Under the pieces are notes generated by a model. That model saw only the letters and a list, made by a program, of their open reading frames with translations. It was not told the origin of the DNA and ran no database searches. Both the position numbers and the translations under genes were made by a program. DNA of 64,000 nt from Nocardia spumae (GTDB taxonomy: Bacteria > Actinomycetota > Actinomycetes > Mycobacteriales > Mycobacteriaceae), in assembly GCF_020733635.1 (NCBI RefSeq), contig NZ_JAJFZL010000001.1:5022001-5086000 (forward strand), in the 5' to 3' direction. Within the stretch, counting starts at the first letter, position 1. Every line of letters starts with the position of its first letter. This document shows, piece by piece, positions 44,537-55,715 of the stretch.

Positions 44537-47500
44537 TCACAGCAGTCCGGCCGCGGTCAGATCATCGGCATATTTCTCGATCAGTTCCCGTGTCAGGTGC
44601 GGGATGTCGCGGTCGGGCCCGACCCCGACCGCTCGCACCGCGGCCCGGAACCCGTCGGTGGGCAGCGCCGATCCGGCGACCGCGGGCGCGGGCCTGTTGA
44701 AGGCGTGCAGTAGCGGCAGCAGCGAATGGCGGCGCTGCCGTTCGGGGAGGGTGCGCAGCGCGGTTTCGAAGCGGGTGAGCCATTCGGCGTAGTCGTCGAT
44801 CCGGGTGATGCGCCGACCGGAATCTATGAGCCAGTCGACGAAGGTGTCCAGGCCGATGCCGTCGTCGTGCGGATTGAGTACGTCGAAACTTACGAATCCG
44901 GCGGTGGCGTCGATGCCCAGCGCGGTGATCGCCGCCGCGGTGAAATCGGCCGGAAGTCCGTCGTAGTGGGCCCGGCGACGAGTGCCGTCGGCCTCGGTGC
45001 GGTAGAACGACGCGGGCGCCAGTCCGGTGGCCAGGACACTGAGCAGCAGCCGGGTGAACATATCCGGCAGATTGAACTGCCCCGCGAACTCACTGTGCGC
45101 GAGGATCATATCGGAGCGGAAGACCACGACCGGCAGTCCGCACAGCTCGTGCGCCTCCCGCAACAGCACCTCTCCCGCCCATTTGCTGTTGCCGTACCCG
45201 TTGGCGTATCCGGAATCGACGACCCGCTCGGGGCTGACCTGGCGGATGTCACCGTCTTCGACGAACGACGCGGGGTCGATCCGATCGCCGACGGCCACCG
45301 TGGACAAGTAGGTCACCGGCTTACGGCGGGTGGTCAGCGCGAATCGGATAACCTCTGCCGTGCCCGCCACATTCGGGCCGAACAACTGGTCGTAGGGCAG
45401 GACGTGATTGACCAGCGCGGCCGGATGCACCACCAGATCGACAGTGGCGGCCAGCTCGTGCCACAGTTCGCCGCTCAGGCCGAGATTCGGCTCACCGATA
45501 TCGCCGGCCACGACGGTCAGCCGGCGATCGGCCGACTCCCGATACCGCCGCAGCAGTGCGGGATCGCCGCTGTCGAAGACCTCGTCCAGGCGCGCGCGAG
45601 CGGCCTCGGCATCGGCGCCGCGCACCAGGCAGATCAGGCGGCCGTCGCAGTCGTCGAGCCGTCGCAGCCATTCCAGGCACAGGAACCGGCCCAGGTATCC
45701 GTTCGCTCCGGTCAGCAGCACGGTGCGCGGCGGCGATGCCGGGGGTTTCGGCAGATCCGTTGCGGCGACGAGGGTTTCGGGATCGATGAACTTGTCCAGG
45801 GTCAGCTCGGCGGCCCGCACCCTGGTGCCGTCGGCGTGCACGGTGGCCGCGGTCGGGCGGCGCGCTCCCCCTCCGCGTTCGGCCTCGATGTATTCGGCCA
45901 GGCGTCGCAACGTATTCGCCGGATGGGTGATCGTGCCGACCGGCACCTCGACCCCCAGCAGTTCGGTCAGCAGATTCGACAGCGACAGCGCCGACAGGGA
46001 ATCGCCGCCGAGATCGGTGAAATGCGCCTCGGGCCGAATATCGGTGCTCGCACATCCCAGCAGCGCCCGGGTCGCCCGCCCGACCGTCTCCAGGACGGGC
46101 CGCTGCTCCGCGTCGTGGCGCAGGGCGGCCAGCTCGTCGGCCTGTTCCCGGGACAGTTCGGCGTAGAGCTGTTCGAGTTCCTTGCCGTAGCGCTCTTTCA
46201 GCTTGGGCCGCAACAACTTCCCGATACCCGAGAGCAGTCCGTTGTCCTGGGTGAAGGGGGCGGTCTCGAGCAGGAAGTCCCGGGGGATCTCATAGGAGTT
46301 GAGCCCCGCCTCGCGGGCCAGCAGCTGTAGCGATTCGCCGAGCGCCGCCCGTGGATCGGGCAGCGCCAACGCCTCGTCGGACGGCACGATCACCGCCAGC
46401 AGGTACGCGCGCTCACTGCTGCCGTAGACGAAGATCTGCCGAATCAGCGCGCTGGTGGAGAAGACCGATTCCAGCTTCGCCACGGTCACGAACTCACCCT
46501 GCGACAGCTTGAGAACGTTGTTGCGGCGATCGACATAGACCAGATGATCGGGACCGAGCTCGGCGACCACGTCACCAGTGCGGTAGAAGCCGTCCTCGTC
46601 GAACATCCGCGCGGTGATCTCGGGCCGCTCGAAGTAGCCGGGAAACATGGTGGCGGTCTTGAGCAGCAGTTCACCGCGCGGATGTGGTTGGTCGGTGCCG
46701 AAGTAGCCGAGTTCGGGGACATCGACGAGTTTGTAGTCCAGTACCGGCGGGCGCCGGACCTTGTTGTCGACGATGACACTGCCGCCGGCCTCGGTCGACC
46801 CGTATCCGTCGTGCAGCCCGATGCCCAGGACGCTCTCCATGAACGCGCGCATCTCCGGCGCCAGCGGCGCACTGGCACACATGGCGCCGAGGAAGCGCCC
46901 GCCCAGAACTCGTCGGCGCAGATCGGTTTTCACCTCGTCCTCGATGACCGCGCGATCACCGCCGGCGGCCACCCGTGCCTCGACCTCCCCCTGATGGTGC
47001 TGCAGCAACATCTCACACACCCGGGGCACGAAGACCAGTTCGGTGGGCCGCACGAGCTCCAGATCCTCGAACAGCGTCGACATATCGCTGCGCGCGGTGA
47101 AGTAGGCGGTGCCGCCGCGGGCGAGCGTGCCGCCGAGTTGCAGCCGCCCGGCCACGTGACTGAGCGGCAGATAGTTCAGGGTGATCGCGGGCACCGGGGC
47201 CTTGGCGGTGTACAGCCACATGGACGCCGCCAGGCGGTCGGTGTACATGGCGCCCTTGGGCGTTCCGGTGCTGCCGGAGGTGTAGATCAGCAGCGCCAGC
47301 GGATCGTCCGCCGGAGCGGGGACCGGTGCCTGCGCCGCGTCCTGTGCGATCAGGTCGGTGATGGTGGCGAGAGTCCGGCCGGATCCGGCGAGCCGCTCGC
47401 GCGCGGCAGCCAGGGCCACGCGTTCGTCGTCATCGCCGGTGGCGTCGAAGACGACCACGTGGGCGACCGTCTCGCTCGCCAGCGCGGCCTCGACGGCGGA

Positions 47501-48007
47501 GGTCACCAGTTCCGCGCTGCAGGCCACAACGCGGGCAGCGGTTTCGGCGATGATCGAATTCCATTGCGTCACACCGGCGGTGGCCTGCAAGGGCACCGCG
47601 ACGGTCCCCAGCCGCACGCCCGCCAGGTCAACCGTCACATAGTCGCTGCTGACGAATCCGACCGTGCACACGAAGTCTCCGGCGCGCACGCCCGCCGCGT
47701 ACCAGACATTCGCCAGCGCCGCCGCGCGCGACCACAGCTGCCCGTAGGTCAGCGTCTCGAACCGCGGCAGCAAACGCCGGGTCCGACGGCCGTCGGCCGC
47801 GGTGACGATTTCAGCGGCCCGCTGCCCCACCGCCGCGCGGTCTGCATAGGCTGTCATGATCGTGTCGACCAGTTCGCGCAATCCCAAGCCCGGCCGCGCG
47901 ATCGCCTCGCCCACCTCGATGCTCGGCCAGGCGGCGCGCACTTCGGCGTCATCCTTCGCTGCCGCGAGTCGCTGTTTACGCTCCGCCTTCCGGTCCACCT
48001 CAGCCAC
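44537..48007 (-). CDS. car: Carboxylic acid reductase
   Basis: This 1156-residue A-T-R enzyme reduces carboxylic acids, including fatty acids, to aldehydes using ATP and NADPH. Residues about 1-640 are the ANL adenylation domain with [16 protein letters not shown] near residue 240. Residues about 645-720 are the carrier domain with [10 protein letters not shown] (phosphopantetheine S670). Residues about 760-1156 are the reductase with [13 protein letters not shown] near residue 762 and YGNSKWAGE as catalytic Tyr/Lys. The Nocardia iowensis enzyme has the same architecture and about 1170 residues. A phosphopantetheinyl transferase is required and is not in the window. Confidence 0.95.
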   Translation of the reverse strand: MAEVDRKAERKQRLAAAKDDAEVRAAWPSIEVGEAIARPGLGLRELVDTIMTAYADRAAVGQRAAEIVTAADGRRTRRLLPRFETLTYGQLWSRAAALANVWYAAGVRAGDFVCTVGFVSSDYVTVDLAGVRLGTVAVPLQATAGVTQWNSIIAETAARVVACSAELVTSAVEAALASETVAHVVVFDATGDDDERVALAAARERLAGSGRTLATITDLIAQDAAQAPVPAPADDPLALLIYTSGSTGTPKGAMYTDRLAASMWLYTAKAPVPAITLNYLPLSHVAGRLQLGGTLARGGTAYFTARSDMSTLFEDLELVRPTELVFVPRVCEMLLQHHQGEVEARVAAGGDRAVIEDEVKTDLRRRVLGGRFLGAMCASAPLAPEMRAFMESVLGIGLHDGYGSTEAGGSVIVDNKVRRPPVLDYKLVDVPELGYFGTDQPHPRGELLLKTATMFPGYFERPEITARMFDEDGFYRTGDVVAELGPDHLVYVDRRNNVLKLSQGEFVTVAKLESVFSTSALIRQIFVYGSSERAYLLAVIVPSDEALALPDPRAALGESLQLLAREAGLNSYEIPRDFLLETAPFTQDNGLLSGIGKLLRPKLKERYGKELEQLYAELSREQADELAALRHDAEQRPVLETVGRATRALLGCASTDIRPEAHFTDLGGDSLSALSLSNLLTELLGVEVPVGTITHPANTLRRLAEYIEAERGGGARRPTAATVHADGTRVRAAELTLDKFIDPETLVAATDLPKPPASPPRTVLLTGANGYLGRFLCLEWLRRLDDCDGRLICLVRGADAEAARARLDEVFDSGDPALLRRYRESADRRLTVVAGDIGEPNLGLSGELWHELAATVDLVVHPAALVNHVLPYDQLFGPNVAGTAEVIRFALTTRRKPVTYLSTVAVGDRIDPASFVEDGDIRQVSPERVVDSGYANGYGNSKWAGEVLLREAHELCGLPVVVFRSDMILAHSEFAGQFNLPDMFTRLLLSVLATGLAPASFYRTEADGTRRRAHYDGLPADFTAAAITALGIDATAGFVSFDVLNPHDDGIGLDTFVDWLIDSGRRITRIDDYAEWLTRFETALRTLPERQRRHSLLPLLHAFNRPAPAVAGSALPTDGFRAAVRAVGVGPDRDIPHLTRELIEKYADDLTAAGLL

Positions 48008-48081
48008 GGGCAGGTCTCCCTCGGTCGTCTCCGGCGGGCGGATAGCCGCCCCGGCGCCCAGATGGCGCGCATCACCGTTAA

Positions 48082-49834
<1,753 letters not shown>

Positions 49835-49935
49835 TACGACGATGAGCACGTCAGGCAGCGACGAGATCCTGGGGCCGATGTACGGATCCACCGTCATTGC
49901 GAGAATGTGCCGTTGCGGGGTCGACTGACGTAACG

Positions 49936-49984
49936 CACCACGCCCTACCCAGCCCGAGCTGGCGAGGCCGAGTAGGGCGTGGTG
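49936..49984. terminator. Long hairpin between convergent genes
   Basis: CACCACGCCCTAC (49936-49948) and its exact complement at 49972-49984 form a 13-bp stem around a 23-base loop. It separates the DUF4241 gene from the convergent DUF397 gene and is a likely bidirectional terminator. Confidence 0.7.
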
Positions 49985-50025
49985 GATGTGGGAGAACCCC
50001 CGGAGGCGAAGGGTCCCGGAGGTTC

Positions 50026-50070
50026 TCGGTTCTGGAGTTATCGGTTCTGGAGTTATCGGTTCTGGAGTTA
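50026..50070. repeat. Three exact 15-bp tandem repeats
   Basis: The unit TCGGTTCTGGAGTTA occurs three times in a row at 50026-50040, 50041-50055 and 50056-50070, in the gap between the long hairpin and the DUF397 stop. It is noncoding and probably a slippage product; copy number may vary. Confidence 0.8.
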
Positions 50071-50078
50071 TCGGGGGG

Positions 50079-50282
50079 TCATGCCTGATCGAAGTTGCCC
50101 TGTGTCACGTCAGCGGTGAAGGTCGACCACTCGGAAGGTGTGAAGACCAGGGCCGGGCCGGTCGGGTTCTTCGAATCACGTACGCCGACACCAGCATCGA
50201 GATAGGCAATTTCAACACAGTCTTTGCTCGCACCCGAGAAGCTCGACTTGAACCATCGCGCCCCGGACAGGTCGTTGCTCAC
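50079..50282 (-). CDS. DUF397 protein
   Basis: This 67-residue protein matches DUF397: ARWFKSSFSGASKDCVEIAYL, VGVRDSKNPTGPALVFTPSEWSTF. Members pair with Scr1-type XRE regulators. They have been described as antitoxin-like or developmental partners in Streptomyces and relatives. Its start overlaps the stop of the XRE gene as ATGA (50279-50282), so it is translationally coupled. Confidence 0.92.
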   Translation of the reverse strand: MSNDLSGARWFKSSFSGASKDCVEIAYLDAGVGVRDSKNPTGPALVFTPSEWSTFTADVTQGNFDQA

Positions 50283-51157
50283 TGCACACGCTCCTTGATC
50301 AGGTCTACCGATTCAGCTTCGGTCAACGCTACACGAACGATCTCGCGAAGAGCCCGCATATATTTCTGCAGCTCGACCTCACGTTCCAAGTACAGATCTC
50401 CGGCCCAACCCTCCACATAGACAATCGGTGGCTGCGCAAGCCCGGAGACCAAATCCGGGAACTCCAGTAGCGTGAAAGAGCCCACGTAGGCGCCGAGATG
50501 GCTCGGTGCATCGAACGGAACTACCCGGATCGACACATTGGGGAGCTCGGACAGCACCACCAACTGGCCCATCTGTTCCGCGATCACCGCTGGTCCGCCA
50601 ACCTGTTCGTGCAGTACCGCCTCGTACACGAGGGCCGTCACACGCAGGTTCGGATCCTTCAGCCGCTCTTGCCGGTGCGACTGCCACTCGATCCGTCGTT
50701 CCAGTTGTTCGCTCGGCATGTCAGGTCGTTCCGCCCACCCCATCGTCCGGCGATACGCAGGGGTCTGGAGCAGGCCAGGGACAATGGTCGTCTTCCAGAT
50801 CGTCAGATGGCTCGCCGCATTCTCGAGCGCCAGATAATGATTGAAGCCCGTATCTTGCGCGTCCGCATACGCTCTCCACCAGCTCGCCGTCACCTTCCCC
50901 TCCCGCGAAGCGCGGATCTCCTTCACCAGATCCAGGCAGATCCGTCGCTCCTCCTCGGTTGCCCCGTACCCGTCGCACAGCGCATTCACTTGGAGCATGG
51001 TGATCCGCGTCGTTTGCCCCTCCTCGATCCTGCCGATGGTCTGGTGGGAGGTTTCCGCGATGCGCGCGGCCTGAGACTGCCCTACTCCCTCGGCATTCCG
51101 CAGTCGGCGCAGTTCACGGCCCAAGGCTCGCTGGGCGAGCGTGCTCCCTGACCCCAT
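50279..51157 (-). CDS. XRE-family regulator, Scr1/DUF5753 type
   Basis: This 292-residue protein has an N-terminal HTH (LGRELRRLRNAEGVGQSQAARIAETSHQTIGRIEEG) and a C-terminal DUF5753 domain (YLALENAASHLTIWKTTIVPGLLQTPAYRR through FTLLEFPDL, IVYVEGWAGDLYLE). It is the standard partner of DUF397. ATG 51157 precedes the HTH by 10 residues. Direct repeats at 51192-51216 are a possible operator. Confidence 0.92.
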   Translation of the reverse strand: MGSGSTLAQRALGRELRRLRNAEGVGQSQAARIAETSHQTIGRIEEGQTTRITMLQVNALCDGYGATEEERRICLDLVKEIRASREGKVTASWWRAYADAQDTGFNHYLALENAASHLTIWKTTIVPGLLQTPAYRRTMGWAERPDMPSEQLERRIEWQSHRQERLKDPNLRVTALVYEAVLHEQVGGPAVIAEQMGQLVVLSELPNVSIRVVPFDAPSHLGAYVGSFTLLEFPDLVSGLAQPPIVYVEGWAGDLYLEREVELQKYMRALREIVRVALTEAESVDLIKERVQ

Positions 51158-51191
51158 ATCGTTAGCTCCCCTATCTATCGTGTCCCGGTTT

Positions 51192-51216
51192 TCTGGACAG
51201 GTCCCCTCTGGACAGG
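51192..51216. repeat. Direct 10-bp repeats upstream of the XRE gene
   Basis: TCTGGACAGG occurs at 51192-51201 and again at 51207-51216, 15 bases apart. An inverted TGTCC/GGACA arrangement overlaps the first copy. They lie 35-59 bases upstream of the XRE start and may be its operator. Confidence 0.5.
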
Positions 51217-51352
51217 TTGCTCACGGACGAGTTCACACAATCGGCACGGTGGCTCGTGCCCGAAATCGCCGTCATTCGGCTTCAACTCGTGGCCGGTTCG
51301 GTGCAACCTCAACGCCGACAACCACTTTCACATCGCAGGGAAAGTATCCACC

Positions 51353-51520
51353 ATGGGACTGCTCAATCACGATCGAATGCCGATAATGACGGTCGATTAC
51401 GCCCACGTCATCATGCAACTGCACATCGACTGCGCATTGTGCGTTTGCCCGGTGAAACAACAGGCGAAACAAAGGCTCATCGAGGCGAAACACTGTGTGC
51501 CGGACAGTAGCCGGGGGTGA
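51353..51520 (+). CDS. Small Cys-rich protein, 55 residues
   Basis: The plus strand from ATG 51353 encodes MGLLNHDRMPIMTVDYAHVI, then MQLHIDCALCVCPVKQQAKQ and RLIEAKHCVPDSSRG. Four cysteines (C-x2-C-x-C plus one later) and a VDYAHVIMQLHIDC core recall small conserved proteins near DUF397/XRE pairs in Nocardia, from memory. The function is unknown; zinc binding is possible. An AGGGAAAG ribosome site precedes it. The stop TGA at 51518-51520 abuts the next small gene. It is divergent from the XRE gene. Confidence 0.75.
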   Translation: MGLLNHDRMPIMTVDYAHVIMQLHIDCALCVCPVKQQAKQRLIEAKHCVPDSSRG

Positions 51521-51525
51521 GGGGC

Positions 51526-51705
51526 ATGTTCTGGGAGCTCACATTTGTCATCAGCATTCCGCTGGCGGTGATCCTGCTCGCCGTGTTCTGGCCGGAGCGG
51601 GTTTACCGGAACGAGTCGCGCAATTCTGTGCGGTCCATTCTGGATCGCATCGACCGGGAGGACCGAGCACGAAAGGTGAAATACCGTGACCGGTACCGCG
51701 AATAG
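51526..51705 (+). CDS. Small membrane protein, 59 residues
   Basis: One N-terminal hydrophobic helix (FWELTFVISIPLAVILLAVFW) is followed by a basic tail (NSVRSILDRIDREDRARKVKYRDRYRE), so it should be a single-span inner membrane protein with a cytosolic C-terminus. The ATG at 51526 is 6 bases after the previous stop; a GTG at 51517 that overlaps it is also possible. It overlaps the next gene by 20 bases, indicating one operon. Confidence 0.7.
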   Translation: MFWELTFVISIPLAVILLAVFWPERVYRNESRNSVRSILDRIDREDRARKVKYRDRYRE

Positions 51706-52063
51706 TCACCATTTCCGCACCGAGGTCGGATCGCACTCGGCGTGGTGGCGCGTGGCCGACGGCGAGCGGATCGAGATCACCCACCTCACCGATCGCGAAA
51801 AGCCCATAGACACCGCACGTTTCGCGAATCACCGGCCCGCGCGCTACTCCTGTGACGGCGTGGCGTTCGCGGCGGCGCCGATCCTGGCCGTTGCTCATTT
51901 CCTGGCGCCGGAGTACCACGCGCTGTGGTGCGCGGTCAGCGAGCAGTACCGCCGTCGGTTCTCCGCGCAGTCCCGCGAGGGCCGCGCGCCGAGCCGGCAT
52001 CAGGCTCGTGAAAACGGTTTTCACCAGGCCGTCACCAACTCGGCCGCCGCAACCGAACTATAG
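51686..52063 (+). CDS. Hypothetical protein, 125 residues
   Basis: The GTG at 51686 opens inside the preceding gene. The protein begins MTGTANSHHFRTEVGSHSAW and contains EYHALWCAVSEQYRRRF. It has no signal peptide and no recognised family. Aromatic and His residues are frequent. It is the last of three small genes transcribed away from the DUF397/XRE pair and probably belongs to the same module. The next gene, mscR, starts 82 bases further. Confidence 0.6.
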   Translation: MTGTANSHHFRTEVGSHSAWWRVADGERIEITHLTDREKPIDTARFANHRPARYSCDGVAFAAAPILAVAHFLAPEYHALWCAVSEQYRRRFSAQSREGRAPSRHQARENGFHQAVTNSAAATEL

Positions 52064-52145
52064 CCTGGACACGTGTCTGACAGAGTTCGGGCAGGCATAG
52101 ACTGAGCCCGGCACAACCGGCACCACGACGTGTGAAGGAGATTTC

Positions 52146-53228
52146 ATGTCCGAGAAGGTTCGCGGCGTCATCGCCCGCAGTGTGGGCGCACCGGTCGAGA
52201 TCGTCGAGATCGTGATCCCGGACCCGGGCCCGCACGATGTGGTGGTGCGGGTGCAGGCCTGCGGGGTGTGCCATACCGATCTGACCTACCGCGAGGGCGG
52301 TATCAACGACGAGTTCCCGTTCCTGCTCGGCCACGAGGCCGCCGGTGTGGTGGAAACCGTCGGCGACGCCGTCACCCACGTGCAGCCCGGCGACCATGTG
52401 GTGCTGAACTGGCGCGCGGTCTGCGGCCGGTGCCGCGCCTGCAAACGCGGCAAGCCCTGGTACTGCTTCGACACCCACAACGCCAGCCGTCCCATGACGT
52501 TGGCCGACGGCACCGAGCTGACACCGGCGCTGGGCATCGGCGCCTTCGCCGACAAGACGCTGGTCCACGAGGGACAGTGCACCGTGATCGACCCCGAGAC
52601 CGATCCCGCGGTGGCCGGACTGCTCGGCTGCGGCGTGATGGCCGGATTGGGCGCCGCGATCAACACCGGCGGGGTGAGCTACGGCGATTCGGTCGCGGTG
52701 ATCGGCTGCGGCGGCGTCGGTGACGCGGCGATCGCGGGGGCCCGGCTGGCGGGAGCCACCACCATCATCGCCGTCGACCGGGATCCGCGAAAACTGGAGT
52801 GGGCCACAGAACTCGGCGCCACCCATACGCTCGAGGCCGGGGACGACATCGTCGAGCGGGTACAGGAATTGACCGGCGGCTTCGGCGCCGATGTGGTGAT
52901 CGACGCCGTCGGTCGCCCGGAGACCTGGAAGCAGGCCTTCTACTCCCGCGATCTGGCCGGCACCGTGGTCCTGGTCGGCGTGCCGACGCCGGATATGACG
53001 CTGGAGATGCCGCTGATCGACTTCTTCTCCCACGGCGGTTCGCTGAAATCCTCCTGGTACGGCGACTGCCTGCCCGAACGCGATTTCCCGATGCTGCTGG
53101 ATCTCTACCGCCAGGGGCGGTTGCCGCTCGAGCGGTTCGTCAGCGAGCGCGTCGCACTCGATCAGGTCGAGCAGGCCTTCACCACCATGCACCACGGAGA
53201 TGTGCTGCGATCGGTGGTGACACTGTGA
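52146..53228 (+). CDS. mscR: S-(hydroxymethyl)mycothiol dehydrogenase
   Basis: This 360-residue zinc-dependent alcohol dehydrogenase oxidises S-hydroxymethyl-mycothiol, detoxifying formaldehyde, and can act as an S-nitrosomycothiol reductase. Zinc ligands are in ACGVCHTD and GHEAAG; the structural zinc cluster is [15 protein letters not shown]; the NAD loop is [12 protein letters not shown]. The length matches mycobacterial MscR. It overlaps the MBL hydrolase gene as GTGA, as in mycobacteria, where the next gene is also an MBL protein. Confidence 0.93.
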   Translation: MSEKVRGVIARSVGAPVEIVEIVIPDPGPHDVVVRVQACGVCHTDLTYREGGINDEFPFLLGHEAAGVVETVGDAVTHVQPGDHVVLNWRAVCGRCRACKRGKPWYCFDTHNASRPMTLADGTELTPALGIGAFADKTLVHEGQCTVIDPETDPAVAGLLGCGVMAGLGAAINTGGVSYGDSVAVIGCGGVGDAAIAGARLAGATTIIAVDRDPRKLEWATELGATHTLEAGDDIVERVQELTGGFGADVVIDAVGRPETWKQAFYSRDLAGTVVLVGVPTPDMTLEMPLIDFFSHGGSLKSSWYGDCLPERDFPMLLDLYRQGRLPLERFVSERVALDQVEQAFTTMHHGDVLRSVVTL

Positions 53229-53845
53229 GGATCGATCGGGTAGTCACCTCCGGAAAGTTCGAATTGGACGGCGGCAGCTGGGATGTCGACAACAACGTCT
53301 GGGTGGTGGGCGACGACGACGAGGTGATCGTGATCGACGCCGCCCACCAGGCCGAGCCGATCGTCGCCGCCGTCGCCGGGCGTACCGTGCGCGCCATCGT
53401 CTGCACGCACGCGCACAACGACCACATCAATGTGGCCACCGCACTGGCCGAGGCGCTGCACGCGCCGATCCGGCTGCATCCGGCCGACGAGGTGCTGTGG
53501 AGCGCGCTCTACCCCGATACCCGCTACGAACCGCTGACCGATCGCGAGCGAATCCCGTTGGCGGGCGGTGAGATCGAGGTACTCCACACGCCCGGTCACT
53601 CCCCCGGCGCGGTCAGTCTGTACCTGGCCGGGGAGAAGACGGTATTCACCGGCGACACCCTGTTCCAGGGCGGTCCCGGCGCGACCGGACGATCGTTCTC
53701 GAGCTTCCCCACGATCATCGAATCCATTCGCACCCGGCTGCTGACCCTGCCCGGGGACACCACGGTGCTGACCGGACACGGTGATTCGACCACGATCGGC
53801 GCGGAGGCGCCACACCTGCCGGAGTGGATCAAACGCGGCCACTGA
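53225..53845 (+). CDS. MBL-fold hydrolase partner of mscR
   Basis: This 206-residue metallo-beta-lactamase-fold protein has [11 protein letters not shown] (H-x-H-x-D-H), [18 protein letters not shown] and a C-terminal TGHGDST, the full glyoxalase II-like metal site. It probably hydrolyses the S-formyl-mycothiol produced by MscR. The GTG start overlaps the mscR stop (53225-53228). Confidence 0.9.
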   Translation: MRIDRVVTSGKFELDGGSWDVDNNVWVVGDDDEVIVIDAAHQAEPIVAAVAGRTVRAIVCTHAHNDHINVATALAEALHAPIRLHPADEVLWSALYPDTRYEPLTDRERIPLAGGEIEVLHTPGHSPGAVSLYLAGEKTVFTGDTLFQGGPGATGRSFSSFPTIIESIRTRLLTLPGDTTVLTGHGDSTTIGAEAPHLPEWIKRGH

Positions 53846-53878
53846 AAGCCGCTGCGATACAGATAGTTACGCGAAGAA

Positions 53879-53904
53879 GGCCGCGCGAGTGTGCTCGTGC
53901 GGCC
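53879..53904. terminator. Hairpin after the mscR operon
   Basis: GGCCGCGCGAG (53879-53889) and CTCGTGCGGCC (53894-53904) form an 11-bp stem with one G-U pair and a TGTG loop. It ends the mscR operon and faces the convergent NmrA gene 93 bases away. Confidence 0.7.
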
Positions 53905-53997
53905 TTCGGCCGAACCGCGGTACCGGCCGTCGTCACCATGGCACCGCGATCCATGCGTGAAGGTGGCATCGGCTCGACTCCGTCGGTTCGACAGCGA

Positions 53998-54873
53998 TCA
54001 GGGCCGCGAATCCAGCAGGGGGCGGATCAGTTCCGCTCCTTTTCGACCGAGCCAGTCACGAAACGTCATCAACCCGGGGTGCAGTGCCCGCAGTTCGTCG
54101 ATATCGACGTCGGGGACGCTGCCGTCACCACTGTTGAGCAATTCGTAGCCGCGAGCGAATCGTTCGTTGATACGGCGCAGTTCCTCCATCGGACGTTGCA
54201 CGTAGGGGACCTGCCGTCCGACGGCGACACCGACCTCCGCGGCGACCTCCGGTGGTGTCAGCGCGTCACCGACCAGCTCCAGCGTCCGCCCTCGGTAGTC
54301 ATCCGGGTTCCGCAACGCGAGTGCGGCGAACGCGCCGATATCGTCGAGTGCGATGAACTGCTGACGCACGTGCGCGGCGGCGGCGGTGCGCAGGGCGCCG
54401 TCTCGAATCCCGACCGTCGCGGACTGCGTGATCAGATTCTCCATGAACGAACTCGGCCGCAGCACGGTGGCCGAGACACCCGATGCGGCGATGTACTGCT
54501 CGATCTCCCATTTGGTCGGCTGCCCGCCGCGGTCGGCCCCCAGGCCCGAGCTGTAGACCAGGTGTGCCACACCGTATTTCACCGCCGCGTCGGTAACGGC
54601 CCGACCGGCCTTCACCTCGTCCTGCTCGGGGGCCAGCGGCCCGGGGTGCACACTGAACACCCCGTATACGCCGTCGACGCAGCGGTCGATCGTCGCGAGA
54701 TCCTCCAGTGAGCCCGCGATCAGTTGCGCACCGGCGTTCGCCAGGGCCCGTGCCCGGTCGCTGTCCGGAAATCGGGTCGACACTCGCACTTGCCATCCGT
54801 CGGCGAGCAGGCGGTCCGCGACCGCCCCACCCTGCTGCCCGGTTGCGCCGGCAACGAAAACAACCTGGTCCAT
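53998..54873 (-). CDS. NmrA-like NAD(P)-binding protein
   Basis: This 291-residue atypical SDR begins VVFVAGATGQQGGAVADRLLADG, the NmrA/HSCARG dinucleotide loop, and contains VYGVFSVHPGPLAPEQDEV and HLVYSSGLGADRGG. Members sense NADPH or act as quinone oxidoreductases. It is divergent from a TetR regulator over two matching operators and is probably repressed by it. Confidence 0.88.
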   Translation of the reverse strand: MDQVVFVAGATGQQGGAVADRLLADGWQVRVSTRFPDSDRARALANAGAQLIAGSLEDLATIDRCVDGVYGVFSVHPGPLAPEQDEVKAGRAVTDAAVKYGVAHLVYSSGLGADRGGQPTKWEIEQYIAASGVSATVLRPSSFMENLITQSATVGIRDGALRTAAAAHVRQQFIALDDIGAFAALALRNPDDYRGRTLELVGDALTPPEVAAEVGVAVGRQVPYVQRPMEELRRINERFARGYELLNSGDGSVPDVDIDELRALHPGLMTFRDWLGRKGAELIRPLLDSRP

Positions 54874-54923
54874 GCGTCCTCCCGTGATGGGTCTTCGGGT
54901 TCACCGCGCTGACAATCCGCGAT

Positions 54924-54975
54924 AAACGGAGGGCGATCTCCGTTTAAGCGACTATACGGAGAGTGTTCTCCGTTT
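54924..54975. promoter_or_regulatory. Two tandem TetR operators
   Basis: Site 1 (54924-54945) is AAACGGAG, six bases, CTCCGTTT. Site 2 (54954-54975) is ATACGGAG, six bases, CTCCGTTT. Their centres are 30 bp apart, about three helical turns, so two dimers would sit on the same face. They fill the region between the divergent NmrA and TetR genes. Confidence 0.88.
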
Positions 54976-55002
54976 CGCAACAGTGAAAGCTACGATCGAG
55001 CG

Positions 55003-55590
55003 ATGAGTGACGACACCGGGCAGGTCGCCAAGCCACTGCGCGCGGACGCGCGCCGCAACCGCGAACAGGTGCTGGCCGTCGCCCGGGAGATGCTGTCGGT
55101 GGACGGCTCGTCGGCGTCCTTCGACGAGATCGCGCGCCGGGCCGGCGTCGGTGTCGGCACCGTCTATCGGCACTTCCCCACCCGTAACGCGCTGTTCGAG
55201 GCGGTCGTTGTCGATCGCGTAGCGGAATTCACCGAACGAGCACGCACGCTGGCGGCCGATGCCGCACCGGAGGACCCGTTCCTCGGATACTTCGCTCACC
55301 TCGTCGGCGAGGTCGCCCTCAACCAGGCCCTGTGTGAGGCGCTCGACGACGGCAGCGCCGCCACCATCGACATCCCGGACCAGCTCCGGCGCGATTTCGT
55401 CCGGTCATTCGAAAGCCTGCTCGCACAAGCGAAAAGGGCGGGAGTTGTACGATCCGACGTCGCTGTCGCCGACGTACTCGATCTGTTGATCGGCGCGGCG
55501 GAAGCCGAACGCCGCGCCCGATCGCGGGGCATACCGAACCACCTGGTCAGGGTCGTGCTCGATGGGCTTCGCGCCCAGCACCATCGATGA
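55003..55590 (+). CDS. TetR-family repressor
   Basis: This 195-residue regulator has the TetR HTH (ADARRNREQVLAVAREM, then FDEIARRAGVGVGTVYRHFPTRNALFEAVV) and an all-helical ligand domain. Two palindromes just upstream are likely its operators, allowing it to repress itself and the divergent NmrA gene. The ATG at 55003 is 28 bases from the second operator. Confidence 0.93.
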   Translation: MSDDTGQVAKPLRADARRNREQVLAVAREMLSVDGSSASFDEIARRAGVGVGTVYRHFPTRNALFEAVVVDRVAEFTERARTLAADAAPEDPFLGYFAHLVGEVALNQALCEALDDGSAATIDIPDQLRRDFVRSFESLLAQAKRAGVVRSDVAVADVLDLLIGAAEAERRARSRGIPNHLVRVVLDGLRAQHHR

Positions 55591-55670
55591 CCAGGTGATT
55601 CGCCGAGTGGGAACGGGTGACAGCGGCTGATCCGATCGAAGTCGGATCGCGGTGCGAGTTCCACACAGTC

Positions 55671-55702
55671 CGAGGGCCGCACGAGTGATCGTGCGGCCCT
55701 CG
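55671..55702. terminator. Bidirectional terminator between TetR and P450 genes
   Basis: CGAGGGCCGCACGA (55671-55684) and its exact complement (55689-55702) form a 14-bp stem with a GTGA loop, between convergent genes. Confidence 0.78.
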
Positions 55703-55715
55703 GTCGTGCCGGGGA

